From contig CAUYUJ010016693.1 of the NCBI GenBank assembly GCA_963575745.1, positions 783,425-847,424 on the forward strand: DNA of 64,000 bases, written 5' to 3'. A program made the position numbers and the translations under genes. The stretch comes from Prorocentrum cordatum (lineage: Eukaryota; Sar; Dinophyceae; Prorocentrales; Prorocentraceae). A model generated the notes under the pieces. That model saw nothing but the letters and a program-made list of their open reading frames with translations. It had not been told where the DNA came from and ran no database searches. Positions 42,246 to 53,563 of this stretch are shown here, piece after piece (within the stretch, counting starts at the first letter, position 1; each line of letters opens with the position of its first letter).

Positions 42246-42765
42246 CGGTCGATCTCCTCATCGATTTCTTCATCGGCTCCCGCGATCAGATTCACTATCG
42301 ATCTCATGATCGATCTCACGATCCGTCTCACTCAATCGGTCTCACTATCGATCTCACAGTCGGTATGCCTAACGATCTCACTATCAAAATCACTATGGCT
42401 CTCACTATGGATCTCCCCCAATCGACTTCACTATCTGTCTGACTATCAGTATCGCGATCGACCAATCTATGGACCTCACTATCGATCTAATGATCGATCC
42501 CTTTATCGGTATCACTATCGAAAGCGCTATCGATCTAACAATATACCCTTATAGATCACACGATCGATCTCACGATCGGTTTCATACGGTCGACATCACT
42601 ATCGGTCTCACTATCGACCTTACTATCGTCCTCGCTATTGATCTCACGACCGGTCTCACAATCGATACCATTATCCATCGCACGATCGACCTCACTGTCG
42701 ATCTCAATATCGATATCACCATCGATCTCACTATTGCTCCCACTATCGATATCACCTTCCTACTA
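42246..42765. repeat. ATCGATCTCACT minisatellite
   Basis: About 40 degenerate 12-bp units (ATCGATCTCACT, ATCGGTCTCACT, ATCGATATCACC). Being 12 bp, it keeps a Ser/Ile/Thr/Asp repeat frame open on both strands. Confidence 0.9.
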
Positions 42766-42929
42766 CGGGACACCACGGGGCGATTTCGAAATACAGAACT
42801 ACATTCAAAAAGGCACGCGTAAAGAATTCAGATGCAAATCTGTGCAATCGTGCATAGTTCCGATCTGTCATATGTACATGCGGCCAGGGAGCACACAGTC
42901 AAGCTAGTAAGCTTTGCGTTTTACGGCGA

Positions 42930-43260
42930 TGTTGCAGGTATCTTGGGCAGTCGTTGGTTCGGCCTTCTTGGGGGCCCGTTGGCCCGTCGTGGGACGATCT
43001 CGGCGGCCTTTCGGTGATCCTGGCGGCCTCTGATGTCAGGCAAATTAATGAACGCGGCTTCGTCGACCTCTCCTGTACGCCCTCGGGGAGCTGTCTTGGG
43101 CCCCATCGGAGCCTTGGTGAGCCATCTTCACGTTTCTTCAACCTCTCCTGTACGCCCTCGTGGAGCGTTCTTGGGCCCTGTCGGAGCCTTTGCGGGCCAT
43201 CTTCAGGCCATAAGAGCCGTCTGGTCTAGGAGCCGTATAGGGCCTCAGGCTCCTGGATCT
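42930..43260 (-). repeat. dispersed repeat 'CAAGATGG', diverged minus-strand fragment
   Basis: TATCTTGGGCAGTCGTTGG, GGCCTTCTTGGGGGCCCG, TGTCTTGGGCCCCATCGG; contains an internal duplication CCTCTCCTGTACGCCCTCG at 43066 and 43141 (75-bp spacing). Confidence 0.6.
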
Positions 43261-44035
43261 TCGTTGGTGTTGTTTCTTCCGCAATCCCAAGTACTGAGAA
43301 GCGAAGCAAAGCATTGCAAAGGTAGTTTCATCCAATGCTTAGCATTGCAAACAACACGTGGCGCGCTCGGTTAGGAGTGCCCAGACTGTGGTGTCAAGTG
43401 ACGCGCCTGGGCCTGGTAGCCGTATGCCCCCAAGGCCAAGCAACGCCAAGTAACGGCAACACATGCGAGCAATGCAGATCCGTGGAAAAAGGCACGCAAC
43501 GCCAAGCCATGCGAAACATGAGTTCTTGGGACCCGTCACAGTACAGAGCGGGCGCGGCCGCAAAAAACCCTCGCAAGAAACCCAACCCTGAAAACCCGCG
43601 CCCTAGGTGCACCTGCGGGTAAACCCATATGCCATAGCGCCCTGAATGCAGCAGCTGATTCAACGGCTGCAGGAGGTCACCGCGCAGCGCGCGGAGCAAA
43701 GAAACCCAGGATGCCCTGACGAAAAGCAGATGGTTTCTTGTTGCGCGCCCCCACTGTATGGGAGTGCATTGTTCCCACCCTTCCTCCACCTGCGCATCGC
43801 GATGCGTAGGAATGCAGTGCGCCCTCCTCATTCTCCGTCGCTACCACCTCGTTCCATTCTGTTATCCCACCTCGTTCCTTCTCCTCCTGCAAGGCAAGGT
43901 TCCTCCCGGCACTGCAAAACAAAATACGCTACGCCCAGCAATTCCAAGCAACGTGCAGCATTGCCAAGCATTGCCAACCCTTCCAAACGCAACTCGAGAT
44001 TTCGGGGGCCTGTAGGGCGACGGCGACGACGAGGC
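43261..44035. other. no gene; GCATTGCCAAGC-type short repeats
   Basis: Words such as AGCATTGCAAA, AACGCCAAG, GCAATTCCAAGC and GCATTGCCAAGC recur at 43310-43520 and 43930-43980. Confidence 0.5.
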
Positions 44036-44195
44036 CAATGATGATGACGACGAAGATGATGATGATGTTTATGATGATGAGATGATGAGCATGACGCTTA
44101 TGATTGTGATTATGATGAGGATGAAGAAGAAAAGCGACGAGGAGGAGGAGGAAGAGGAGGAGGAGGAGGAGGAGGAGGAGGAGGGGGGAGGCTTG
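44036..44195. repeat. GAT and GAG trinucleotide repeats
   Basis: GATGATGAC-type run to 44130, then (GGA)n to 44190. Confidence 0.9.
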
Positions 44196-45464
44196 AGAAA
44201 CGGATCCGAGGAGGCCATGGCCGAGGTGGCGTGATGCTCCTCCACGATGCCGAGGACTGGGCGCCCTGGGCGCCCGAGGGGAGGCCGAGATTCTAGGTGT
44301 TCCAGCTTGCACTCTGCTTTTGACCATGTGGCTCAGGCTCAGGTTCGGGCGTTGGCAGAACTGGGTTTAGTGGAACCTGGTTTAGTGATTTGTACCCGGG
44401 GTCCTGGCTATACCCGACAGGTTGAGATCTGTGGAAATGGAATATTAAAACGTTGCGTTCTTCCTGGCGTCGCCTTGCGCTTTGATTGATATCCAGAGGC
44501 CTCCCGACACTCCCAGAGCCGCCCAGGGACCTCTGAGCAGTCAGTCGTCTCGCACGCTTGGACATCGCCCAGCCAAGGGGGCGGATGAGGTGCCAGCGAC
44601 TCTACAACGAAAACAAAGATGGCCTTTCACATCCGCCGGTATATGGCGCCGGATGTGCCTGGTCCAGCCCGCGCAGTGTGCCCTCAGAGGGGTTGCGGTT
44701 TCGCCGAATTGCGAAAGCACCTCGGCGCGGAACACCCCTCCGCATCCTTCCTGCCCCATCCCTCATTTTAGCCCACGCCCCCCCGGGTGCAAATAGCCGG
44801 CGCCAGCGCGAAGATAAAAGGCACCCGGGGGGCGCCCCGGCCCGCTTTTCTGCCGTTGCAGAGCGGAGGTCCACGACCCCCCAGTGAAATTCGCGGAGCG
44901 GGGGGAGCCTCGGGGGGCCGAAGCATGTTCTTGGGAGGGGGGGCTGCTCCGCGCCGTCGGATGAGCACAGCCCCCCCTTACAGGTCTCCTCTCCTTTTGA
45001 TGTCCCTCCTCTTAAGTCGAGTTCCCTCTCCCAGCCTGCTTTCCATGATATTCTCACCTTGATTTCCCTCTCCTGGCCTTCTCTTCGCGCCCGGTTAAGC
45101 TAGTGTATCTGATGCACTCAGGGTGGCGACCTTGGTTTCCCAGCGGAAGTCCGAAAGTTCCTCATGGTTCGCATGACTTTTGTTCGTGACTGTGCCAGCC
45201 CCTTCGCCAAAATCTAGATGCCTTACAGCAAATGCCACCGCAGCGCCAGCAGAACCATCTGGGTATCTGGATGCCGGCCGGTCGAATGGTGATGACGACG
45301 ACAACGAAGACCCAATACCCACAGACTGACGATGATATTGCTGCTGACGGTAATTCTGATCATGATGATGTTGATAGACGGTGATGCGGATGACAATGCC
45401 AATCGGCAAGACGAAACAGACAAATACGCCGTCACATCCGGCATCTCTCGACCTCACTTGTGGG
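44196..45464. other. no supportable gene
   Basis: Scattered short frames, no domain; a GATGATGTTGATAGACGGTGATG-like patch near 45362. Confidence 0.45.
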
Positions 45465-45680
45465 AGCTCATTCGGGCCGTCCCTGGGTTGTCCCGTGTTC
45501 CCATGGAGCAGTCTTGAGACTCGAGTGGGCCGGCTTGGGGCCCTCTTCGCCGTCCGCTCGGTCTCTGCGGGCAGTCGCGGGGCCGCATTGAGGCCGTATT
45601 CGGCCGTCGACAGGCCCTCTGAGGTCGTCTATCTTGGAGGCCTGTTGGGCCGTGTCGAACCGAACCGACGGATGCCCGAC
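45465..45680 (-). repeat. dispersed repeat 'CAAGATGG', diverged fragment
   Basis: TTGGGGCCCTCTTCGCCGTC, CAGTCGCGGGGCCGCATTG and GTCTATCTTGGAGGCCTG spaced as in the minus-strand form of the family. Confidence 0.5.
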
Positions 45681-46019
45681 ATGGCGAAAATGCCACAACT
45701 CTACGAGAACGCACAAGGAATCCGTATTCAGGGCCTCTTAGTGCCTGCGGCCTGGCATGGTGCCTGCCAAATGTTCAAGCCGTCCACTGGCTGAGTTGTT
45801 TTTTCTCCGGTGTAATTTGACTGTCCCAGGGCCCAGAAGTGCCCCCCCCAATGGGCCGAACGGCAAGGAAGACGCCACCTTCGAAAGTTTTGTCCGTCGG
45901 CGGCGAGGCAGTGGCAGTCCGCTCCAGCGTGAGGCGAATCGGGGCAACCGAAATGCGGATCGTCCGGCGTGCAAGAGGAACGAGAGACGAGGGCGGCCGC
46001 GCGGGGTGGGTCACGATTG

Positions 46020-46028
46020 AAACAACAG

Positions 46029-46059
<31 letters not shown>

Positions 46060-46585
46060 TGCAACACCACCAACAACAACAGCAGCAGCAAACACAACAA
46101 CAGCAGCCACACCAGCAACATCATCAACTACAGCAGCATCAGCAACAACAACAGCATCAGCAACATCAGCAACAACAACAGCAACACCAACAACAGCATC
46201 AGCAACAACAACAGCAACAGCAACAAGAGCAACAAGAGCATCAGCAACAACAACAACAACAACAATGGCACCATCAGCAACAGCAACACCAAGAACAGCA
46301 CCAACACCAACAACAACAGCAACACCAACAGCACCAACACCAACACCTATAGCACCAACAACAGCAACAACAGCAACAACAACAAGTACAACAACAAATA
46401 CAACAACAGCACCAACAACAGCAGCAGCCGCAACAACACCAACAACAACAACACCACCGACAACAACAACATCATCAACAGCAATATCAACACCAAGTAC
46501 AACAAAAACAGCAGCAGTAACAACACCAACAACACAACCACCACCAACAACAACAGCAACAACAGCAATTACAACAACAATAGCA
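46020..46585. repeat. CAA/CAG trinucleotide repeat
   Basis: 560 bp of (CAA)n mixed with CAG, CAC and CAT. Poly-Gln, poly-Thr or poly-Val/Leu frames are artefacts of composition. Confidence 0.95.
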
Positions 46586-47934
46586 TCGTCGGAATTCCGA
46601 GTCTGAGCTCGTCTCGCCCCTCCCGCAACTCTGGGCGCTGAGCCTCTCCTCCCCTGCCCCTCCCGGCCGCGGCCCAACCGACTCCCCCCTCCTCGGGGAC
46701 GGACAGAACCCCCATTGGGCCTGCTCCTCCTCCTCCTCCTCCTCGTCGTCCCTCCCTCCCTCCCTCCCTCCCTCCCTCCCTCATGGCGCGGGAGGCCTGG
46801 CAGAGGCGAGAGGGCCCCCCGGAGCGTCGGAGCCGGGGTCCTACTCGGGAGCCCCAGGGCCGCAAGGGGAAGGAGCTGCGCGGAGGGGGGCGCGCGCGGC
46901 ACGCGTGGACCGCCTCCTGGGGGCAGCCTGCCGCTGCTGCGCTGCTCCTCCCTCTGCCCCATCCTCCCTCCCAGGGGAGACACAGGAGGAAGAAGGGAGG
47001 AGGGGGGGGTGCATCGGGGATGGACAGAACCCCCTTAGCAAAACGTGGTTAGGGGAAACGACCTCGGGCCCAGACCTGGCGGGCGCAAGCCTGGAAACTG
47101 ACGGCCACGGCGCCCTCTCGAGAACCGAAAGCGGGCAATTCACTAATCGACGTGTCAGGGTGGGGGTTCTGTCCACCCCCGACCCCTCCCCCCACCCTGG
47201 GGCGGTTGCCCAAATGGCCGATTTCAGAAACCCTAAACCCAGAAACGGTTTCTCCTCTTGGGAGCGGCTGCTCTGCTCTTTCGCCGGCGGAGGCGGCCTC
47301 GTTCTACTTCCGCCGCCCTTCCGCCGCGGAAGAGGTGGCAATTCCTTCTACTCTCGAAGGCAAGGCCCTTTCGAACAAAAACATCTCTATATATAAACAT
47401 GAGGACGCGGAGGACCGGCAAGTAACAGTGGGGGGAGGAAAAAAGGCTCCAAAGGGACACGTCGGGCCCCCTTTGGAGCCAGCAGGGGCTCAACAGGGAG
47501 GCCCTACTGTGCCCCTGCAGGGCCCTTCTCTCCACGCCCACGCCGCCAGGTGAGGGACGCGAGGAGGCGGGGTCGACTGCGCCGAACGTTGCCGCGTACG
47601 GCAGGCTCGCGTAGTGCCGACCCCGGCGTTGGTTTCTGACACTGCGCCGATCGTTCAACTTTGAACGATCGGCCGATTTTGGGCCACTGGCGGCGTTCAA
47701 TCTTAAACTTCTGCGGCGGGGTCGCCGCGGGTCGACACGACGCGAACCCATCCCAAGCTCCCCGCGTAAGGTCGCGCGTAGGCGCCCTGGCTTCCAGCGC
47801 AGCGAGCCGCGAGAGGTGCCCGACGCCCGGCGCGACGAGCCCCCTCCGCGACCTCCCTCCCTCCACCCTCTCCAGGGCTCCCCCGAGCTAGCCGCCCCGC
47901 CTGCGCCTCGGAGGCGAGGCGGGGCGGGGCCCCC
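46586..47934. other. no supportable gene
   Basis: (CCT)/(CCCT) run at 46725-46785; GC-rich frames without domains. A hairpin lies at 47647-47672. Confidence 0.45.
47647..47672. repeat. hairpin, 11-bp arms
   Basis: CCGATCGTTCA-ACTT-TGAACGATCGG, perfect arms with a 4-nt loop. Confidence 0.85.
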
Positions 47935-48150
47935 TCCTCCTCCTCCTCCTCCTCCTCCTCCTCCCTCCTCCTCTCCTCCTCCTCCTCCCTCCTCTCCTCC
48001 TCCTCCTCCCCCCCCTCCTCCTCCTCCTCCTCCTCCTCCTCCTCCCTCCTCCTCCTCCTCCTCCTCCTCCCCTCCTCCTCCTCTCCTCCTCCTCCTCCTC
48101 CTCCTCCTCCTCCTCCTCCTCCTCCCCCTCCTCATCCTCCTCCCCCTCCT
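47935..48150. repeat. CCT trinucleotide repeat
   Basis: (CCT)n with CCC interruptions, about 215 bp. Confidence 0.95.
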
Positions 48151-48200
48151 CCGGAAGGCGGCTGGGGCTGGCGCGGGTCGGGGGGAACGAAAGGGGGGGA

Positions 48201-48352
48201 TACAGTCAACCCGTAATCATATCAAGGACGCACGACAAGGATGCAAGGGCCTTGGAAGGCCATGTCGAAGCTTTTCGAGCAGGGCCGAGGGGGCAAGGAT
48301 GCAAGGGTATCCTTGGGATGGCTGTCCATCCTTATTCTACGGGTTGACTGTA
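48201..48352. mobile_element. Tc1/mariner-type MITE, 148 bp, TA target duplication
   Basis: TACAGTCAACCCGTA at 48201-48215 and TACGGGTTGACTGTA at 48338-48352 are perfect inverted copies. The outermost TA on each side is the expected TA target-site duplication and CAGTC..GACTG the element ends. The interior has two CAAGGATGCAAGGG copies (48236, 48294) and no ORF. Perfect ends suggest recent mobility. Confidence 0.9.
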
Positions 48353-49245
48353 GCGAAGGGAAGGGTAGAGAATCAGCTCACGCAGCTGATTTTCCTAGCG
48401 CCTCCTGGCGCCGGGAGGCGCCCATGTATCAAGGAACGTGCCCGGCGGCGGGGCCGAAACCAGCTGCCTGCAGCAGATTTCGTACCCCCCCCTTCCCCTA
48501 TCCCCCCCTTTCGTTCGGCCCGAGCGGGTCAGGTTCCAGGGGATAGGCCGACCCCTATCCCAATTCGAAGGGACTAGAAAAATGAAGGGCCCAGCCCTGG
48601 GATATACAATGGAGGGCGTTCATCTTCGATAGGGGTGCGTCCGAATAGCCCCCCATTTGGGTGTATCCCAGGTTTCCCTTGTTTCCTGAGCGGCCTCATT
48701 CCTAGTCGACAAATTCGGGGGCTGGGGAAGAACAATCGCCTGCGATCAGGAATCCCGCCCGCTCCCTCACCGCTGGACTCCGCCGGACCACGCCGATGAC
48801 AGCAGACTGCAGATTTCAGGGCACGGTGCTGGGCTGGCACGGTGGCGGGACCTACCGCAGGCAGCGCAGCGGGACAGCCACGGCGGCAGGCTTTCCTCTT
48901 GAGCCCGAAAGCCTCCGTAGCCCCGCCCTGGACCCCCGCCAGCCCGCAGCACGCCGCCCCACGGCCCAGAAGGGCCCCCGCGAGGTCCGGAGCGGGCCAA
49001 GCCGACAACACTTCGGTACGGCGTGTGCCGCCGCCGTCGTCCTCTCCCAGGGCGAGGAGCAGGGAGGAGAGAGGACAGTCGTGGTAGACAGCACCGCCAC
49101 CGGCTCGGAGCTCGGAGCTCTGCCACGACGGCCCGCCGCTGGCGCCGTGCCCGAGGCGCCGCGCGGGCACGGAGAAGAGGGAGCGGTCAAAAACTCGAGA
49201 GTGCGAGCCAGCCGGCCGCAGCTGGGGGGGCGAGCGGGCCGCGCT
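48353..49245. other. no supportable gene
   Basis: GC-rich with open frames on both strands; no domain or consistent codon bias that I could defend. Confidence 0.4.
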
Positions 49246-49485
49246 CACGAGAGGAGGAGGAGGAGGAGGAGGAGGAGGAGGAGGAGGAGGAGGAGGAGGG
49301 AGGAGGAGGAGGAGGAGGAGGAGGAGGAGGAGGAGGGGGAGGAGGGGGGGAGAAGGGGAGGAAGAAAGGAGGAGGAGGAGGAGCAGCAGGAGGAGGAGGG
49401 GGAGGAGGAGGAGGAGGAGGAGAAGGAGGAGCAGCAGGAGGAGGAGGCGGAGGAGAAGCAGGAGGAGGAGGAGGAGGAGGAACAG
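49246..49485. repeat. GGA trinucleotide repeat
   Basis: (GGA)n with GGG and GCA interruptions, 240 bp. Confidence 0.95.
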
Positions 49486-49915
49486 AACAGATCGGCGCCT
49501 TGGACACCCAACCTCTCGCTCTCGCGCCCCGCGGCGCGCGGCGCGCGATGATCGTCGCGCCGTCGCGCCCTCGCGTGGATCCCCCCTCGAGAAGGACAGC
49601 CGCGCGCTGGCCCAGGGCGCGACGTGCCTGTGGCTCAGGATACGCTCCAAGACTTCCGGAGCATCTGGCGACCGTTTCTGAAGGGGCCCAGGGACACACA
49701 AATAAGTAGGCACAAATTAGAGGATTCCTTATCTTTTCCCATGTGTTCTGGAGTTTCGTCTTCCCCCCACTTCCCATGTGTTCACATATTTTCGGGGGGA
49801 TCGACGATTATTTGTGTCTGTGTATTTTTCCTATTTCTGGAGCCCGTGCGAGACAACAGAAACTTCTGGAACGTTGGGAGACCCTGGAAAACTTGGAACG
49901 CATAGTCTCGCCTTT
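49486..49915. other. no gene seen
   Basis: Ordinary sequence between a microsatellite and the dispersed repeat. Confidence 0.5.
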
Positions 49916-50420
49916 CCTTTAGGCGCGAGTGGTTTAGAGCGTTTCTTCTTCGAACCCCTCTTCTTCCCCTTCAGGGATGGGGATACCCCTCCCTCTACCC
50001 CCTCCCCCTGGGTCTGGACGGGGCCTTTCGCGAGGTGTCAGAGGGTCTTGTTTGGCCCCCTGTGTCTGGAGGTAGGAGGCGGCGATGGCGTTGTAGCGTC
50101 CACAGCGGCCTCGACGAGAAGGCACACACAACTGAGGTTGGTAAGGTGTTGGCCACAGTTTGGCCTCCTGGTGGGTGGGCTGATTCACGACAGTCCCTCC
50201 GTTGATCGATCTCCTCCAAGAAAGCCCCAAGATGGCCACCGAAGATCCCAAGTGTGCATCAAGACGGCCCCAAGAGGTGCCCAAAAGACCCCAGGAAGAG
50301 GCCCCCCAAAGGCCCTAAGGGGCCCCAAGGTGCCCATAAGAGGCGCCCAAGAGACCCCCAAGATGCCCCAAGTGGCCCCCCAGAGGCGCCCAAGACGCCC
50401 CAAGAGGCCTCGGCGAGAAG
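49916..50420 (+). repeat. dispersed repeat 'CAAGATGG', copy at 50.0 kb
   Basis: Head GGCGCGAGTGGTTTAGAGCG and the block CCCCTCCCCCTGGGTCTGG, then CCCCAAGATGGCCACC and GCCCAAGAGACCCCCAAGAT. The middle (50040-50210) matches the following copy at GCGTCCACAGCGGC.. versus GCGCCCAGAGCGGC... Confidence 0.75.
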
Positions 50421-50479
50421 ACCAACATGATTGATGATCCTACGGTTTGAGCCACATGTTGGCTTCCAGGGGGGGAGGT

Positions 50480-51000
50480 GCTAATCCCACCAGCCCTCTG
50501 GGCGTGAGTGGTTTAAATCGCTTCCTCGTCCAACCCCCTTGTCTTCCCTTTCGGGAGAGATTTTACCCCTTCCCCTCCCCCCTCGCGGTGTGCAGGGGGG
50601 GGCAGCGAGGGGTTAGAGCGCCCAGAGCGGCTTTGGCGAAAAGGCAACACCAGTGATGCGAGTGAGGTTTTGGCCACGTTCGCCTCTTTGGGGGGGGGCT
50701 AATTTACTACGGCCCCTCATTTGACCGATGTCCTTGAAGAGGTCCCCAAGATGGACCCCGAGGCTTCCAAGAGTGCCCCAAGAGGGCCCCAAGAGGCGCC
50801 CACGAAGCCCCAAGAGTCCCCCAAGAGTCCCCCAAGATGTCGCCAAGAGGCCGCCAAGTGGGTCCCGAGATGCCCACAAGAGACACGACGAGGTTGACCC
50901 GAAGGATCCAAGCCGCTTCAAGAGGACCTCGGGACTGCCACGAGGCCCCCAAGAGGCCCCACAACGCCTACAAGAAGCTCTCAAGAGACATCCGCAGAAA
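50480..51000 (+). repeat. dispersed repeat 'CAAGATGG', copy at 50.5 kb
   Basis: Starts AATCCCACCAGCCCTCTGGG and GTGAGTGGTTTAAATCGC; tail GTCCCCAAGATGGACCCCGA through CCCCCAAGAGGCCCCACAAC. It is a tandem neighbour of the preceding copy. Confidence 0.8.
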
Positions 51001-51039
51001 ATCCGACAGGCATCGAATAGGTCCTGGCCTTTCTGCTCG

Positions 51040-51140
51040 TCCTCCTCTTCCTCCTTCTTTTCTTCTCTTCTTCTTTTTTTTTCTTCCTCCTCCTCCTCCT
51101 CCACCTCCTCCACCTCCTCCTCCTCATCATCCTCCTCTTC
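51040..51140. repeat. CCT/CTT repeat at the 3' side of LINE 2
   Basis: CTCCTCTTCCTCCTTCTTTT then (CCT)n; immediately downstream (minus sense) of the degenerate LINE. Confidence 0.85.
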
Positions 51141-51459
51141 CTCACCCGCCTAGTCCTCAACCCCCCTCTTCCCTCCTCCCCCGCCCTCCTCTTGCCTTTT
51201 GCCTGCCTTGAGGGACTGGTCCATTGAGGTACCCCACGAGACAGGAAGATATATAGAGTGGGCCACATCTATTCAAGTTTGCCACCTCACGACTCAGGGG
51301 TGCCATCTGGAACTTGACGCCGCGACAGGTGGACCCAGTCATCCGATTAGCCAGGCCAGACCTTAAGATCGGCTTGAAGCTCACCTGTCATCAGAGCACC
51401 AAGCATGCCGCCCATGCTCAGTGAGTCCAGGCACACGGGACCGTCCAAACTTCAGAAGC

Positions 51460-52461
51460 TTACCCTTTCGACGGTGCGCCTGCGCCTCCACGGAGCTGGC
51501 ACCAAATAGGTTCACGGTGACTTTCCAGCCGATGGGAAGGGTGGATGGTCGCTGGGCGGCCCGGGCACGCGGATGATCGGAAACCTGGCTTGTGCCCCAC
51601 ATTCTCATCCACTGAGCGGGCCGAAGCAGCAACTAGTTCCGCAAGCACCTCCGCTTGTGCCTGGCGCACACGAGCAAGAGAAACCGTTGCCACCTCCTGT
51701 CGATTGCTCTTGCTTGCCGCTCCATGCAGAGCTGGGGCCTGCTTGACCAGGGGCATGGAGACCGCCGGGAAGTCTTCCAAAACTTTACTACACAAATGGT
51801 CCGCTTCTAAGACCTGGCGCCTGTCATGGGCAGGGGTATGTGCAAGCCTCCTCCGCTGCTTTGTCTGAGAAGAGGTTCGATTGCCTGTGGACTGGATCGG
51901 AACCTGACAGTCTGAACATCCCCAAGCGACAAGTGCAATCGAATCTTGTGGGCGGTGATCGGCATAGCACATACCACGGCCCACAAAAATCTGCCACATG
52001 GACACCATCTTCTTGTGCATAGACCAGGGCCCAGATAGGATACCTCCTGAGACTCCATCATTATGTATGACACAGTCGATCGGCCAAGTCGTTAATTGGA
52101 CTGCTCGGGCGATTGAAGTAAATTTTGCCGCTGGGGCCGTCTCGGGATCACTAATGAGGGGACCTGTCCACCAAGCCAAACAGTCGTCTCCCCCTAGCAC
52201 CGCGCAGCTCCAGCCACACCGCCCCGCGCCCTGTCCGACCCAATCAGACACCCCCCGTCCAGCCGGAAAAGGATCCACTCGAAAATGCAGGTCGGGTCTC
52301 TCCGGCCCTTGGATTGGGACATGTGCGTGCTGACAGGTCGATTTCCCCTGAACCGGAAAAAAAAGGGCATCCGCCGATTCGGATTCCGCCTTTTCCCCAA
52401 GGGCGGCATTGAAACTTGGAGCCCGAACATTCTGAGGACTGGAACAGACTTGATAGAGCAA
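51460..52461 (-). CDS. LINE 2 RNase H domain and C-terminal part
   Basis: A 333-codon minus frame. The RNase H-like stretch contains WSCAVLGGDDCLAWWTGPL, then the helix AAKFTSIARAVQLTTWPIDC, where a catalytic Glu is expected and Lys is found. The strand/turn CVIHNDGVSGGILSG carries the third acidic residue. The first catalytic Asp is probably in a neighbouring frame (FRLDGGCLIGSDRARGG, about 52.25 kb). Downstream are long helical stretches (RQVLEADHLCSKVLEDFP, RVRQAQAEVLAELVAASARS) typical of what follows RNase H in dinoflagellate LINEs. Missing or changed catalytic residues and frame breaks make activity unlikely. The neighbour on the 5' side is the RT thumb region. Confidence 0.5.
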   Translation of the reverse strand: MLYQVCSSPQNVRAPSFNAALGEKAESESADALFFPVQGKSTCQHAHVPIQGPERPDLHFRVDPFPAGRGVSDWVGQGAGRCGWSCAVLGGDDCLAWWTGPLISDPETAPAAKFTSIARAVQLTTWPIDCVIHNDGVSGGILSGPWSMHKKMVSMWQIFVGRGMCYADHRPQDSIALVAWGCSDCQVPIQSTGNRTSSQTKQRRRLAHTPAHDRRQVLEADHLCSKVLEDFPAVSMPLVKQAPALHGAASKSNRQEVATVSLARVRQAQAEVLAELVAASARSVDENVGHKPGFRSSACPGRPATIHPSHRLESHREPIWCQLRGGAGAPSKG

Positions 52462-53563
52462 GGTCTCTTGGAGCAGCTGGGGGAATTCCAGACATAATTC
52501 GGCTCCAGTAAGGGCCCCTCGTCACGCTCGTCACCTTCGAAAGCTGCCTGTGCAAGGCCTGCCTCTAGCCGCGCTGTCTCTTCCCGCGCCCCTCTAGCAT
52601 CAGCTTCGTCCTCCTCGCGATCGGGGCGCGGCCGAGGGGAGGGGAGGCGGGGTCGATCCCTGGGGTCGGATCTGAAGTAAGCTCTCGGAGCCCCTGGACC
52701 GGTTCCCTGGCCTCAACCCCGAAGCGCCTGGACGCCGGCCAGAGAGCCAATGGGATAATCATTTCTAGAACGCCTTTCGGTTCGCAAGCACAAGTACCTC
52801 GAAGCGCGTTCAACCTCTTGAGCGGGACACGCAAGTCAGCTCGACATACCAGGCTACCGCATTGGTGATGCTCGCTGGCCATTTCCAAGCTAGAATGTCA
52901 AAAACTTCGCGCGAGTTGCTCAATATGAAAGGAAAGAACATCGAACGCCGCACCATGCGGCGCCGCCCAGATAGCGGACACCTGGGGGTTCCATCCTGCG
53001 TCCGGCAGGCAAGCAACTATGGTTGCTAAAAACCAATGACCCTCTTCCAGCGGGTGCGAGGGCCCTGCAGAGCGGCCTGACCCCGCCCCCACGCAACTCG
53101 GATACCGTCCGCATTAGCCTGCTGCAAATCTGGGAAGAGGGAAGTCCACTCCTTGACGCGCGAACGTGAAAAAAAACATATGCGGAGTGATATGGATCTT
53201 AAAACACACAATGCAAAACCGCGGCGGGAGCGCAACCACCCTCTCTTCTCCCCACCACGCCAGCCATGGCCGCCCTGGCATTACACACCAAGGTCGGACT
53301 TGCGCCTTGGGCCTCCAACCCAAAAAGCTAGTGCCAGCCAGCTTGCGCTGGCGAGGGTCTTGCTCCGACGGCCAGCGTTGACAGCCCGTCCAAGCATGTT
53401 GGCCCTGTGGCGGGAGGCCTGAAAACACTGATTGAGCGCCGCAACCGAACGCCTGGCCCCGACTGCGCCCATGCTTCGGCCCTTCCCAGCGAAGCGAAAG
53501 AAAACCGTGCCAGGCCAAATGTTCGAGGATTTCCTCGGCCAGGGCTGGGGCGTTCGAGAGGAC

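Noticed and set aside
45775-46983. 400-codon ORF and poly-Gln ORF over the CAA repeat
   Set aside because: Low-complexity translation of a trinucleotide microsatellite.
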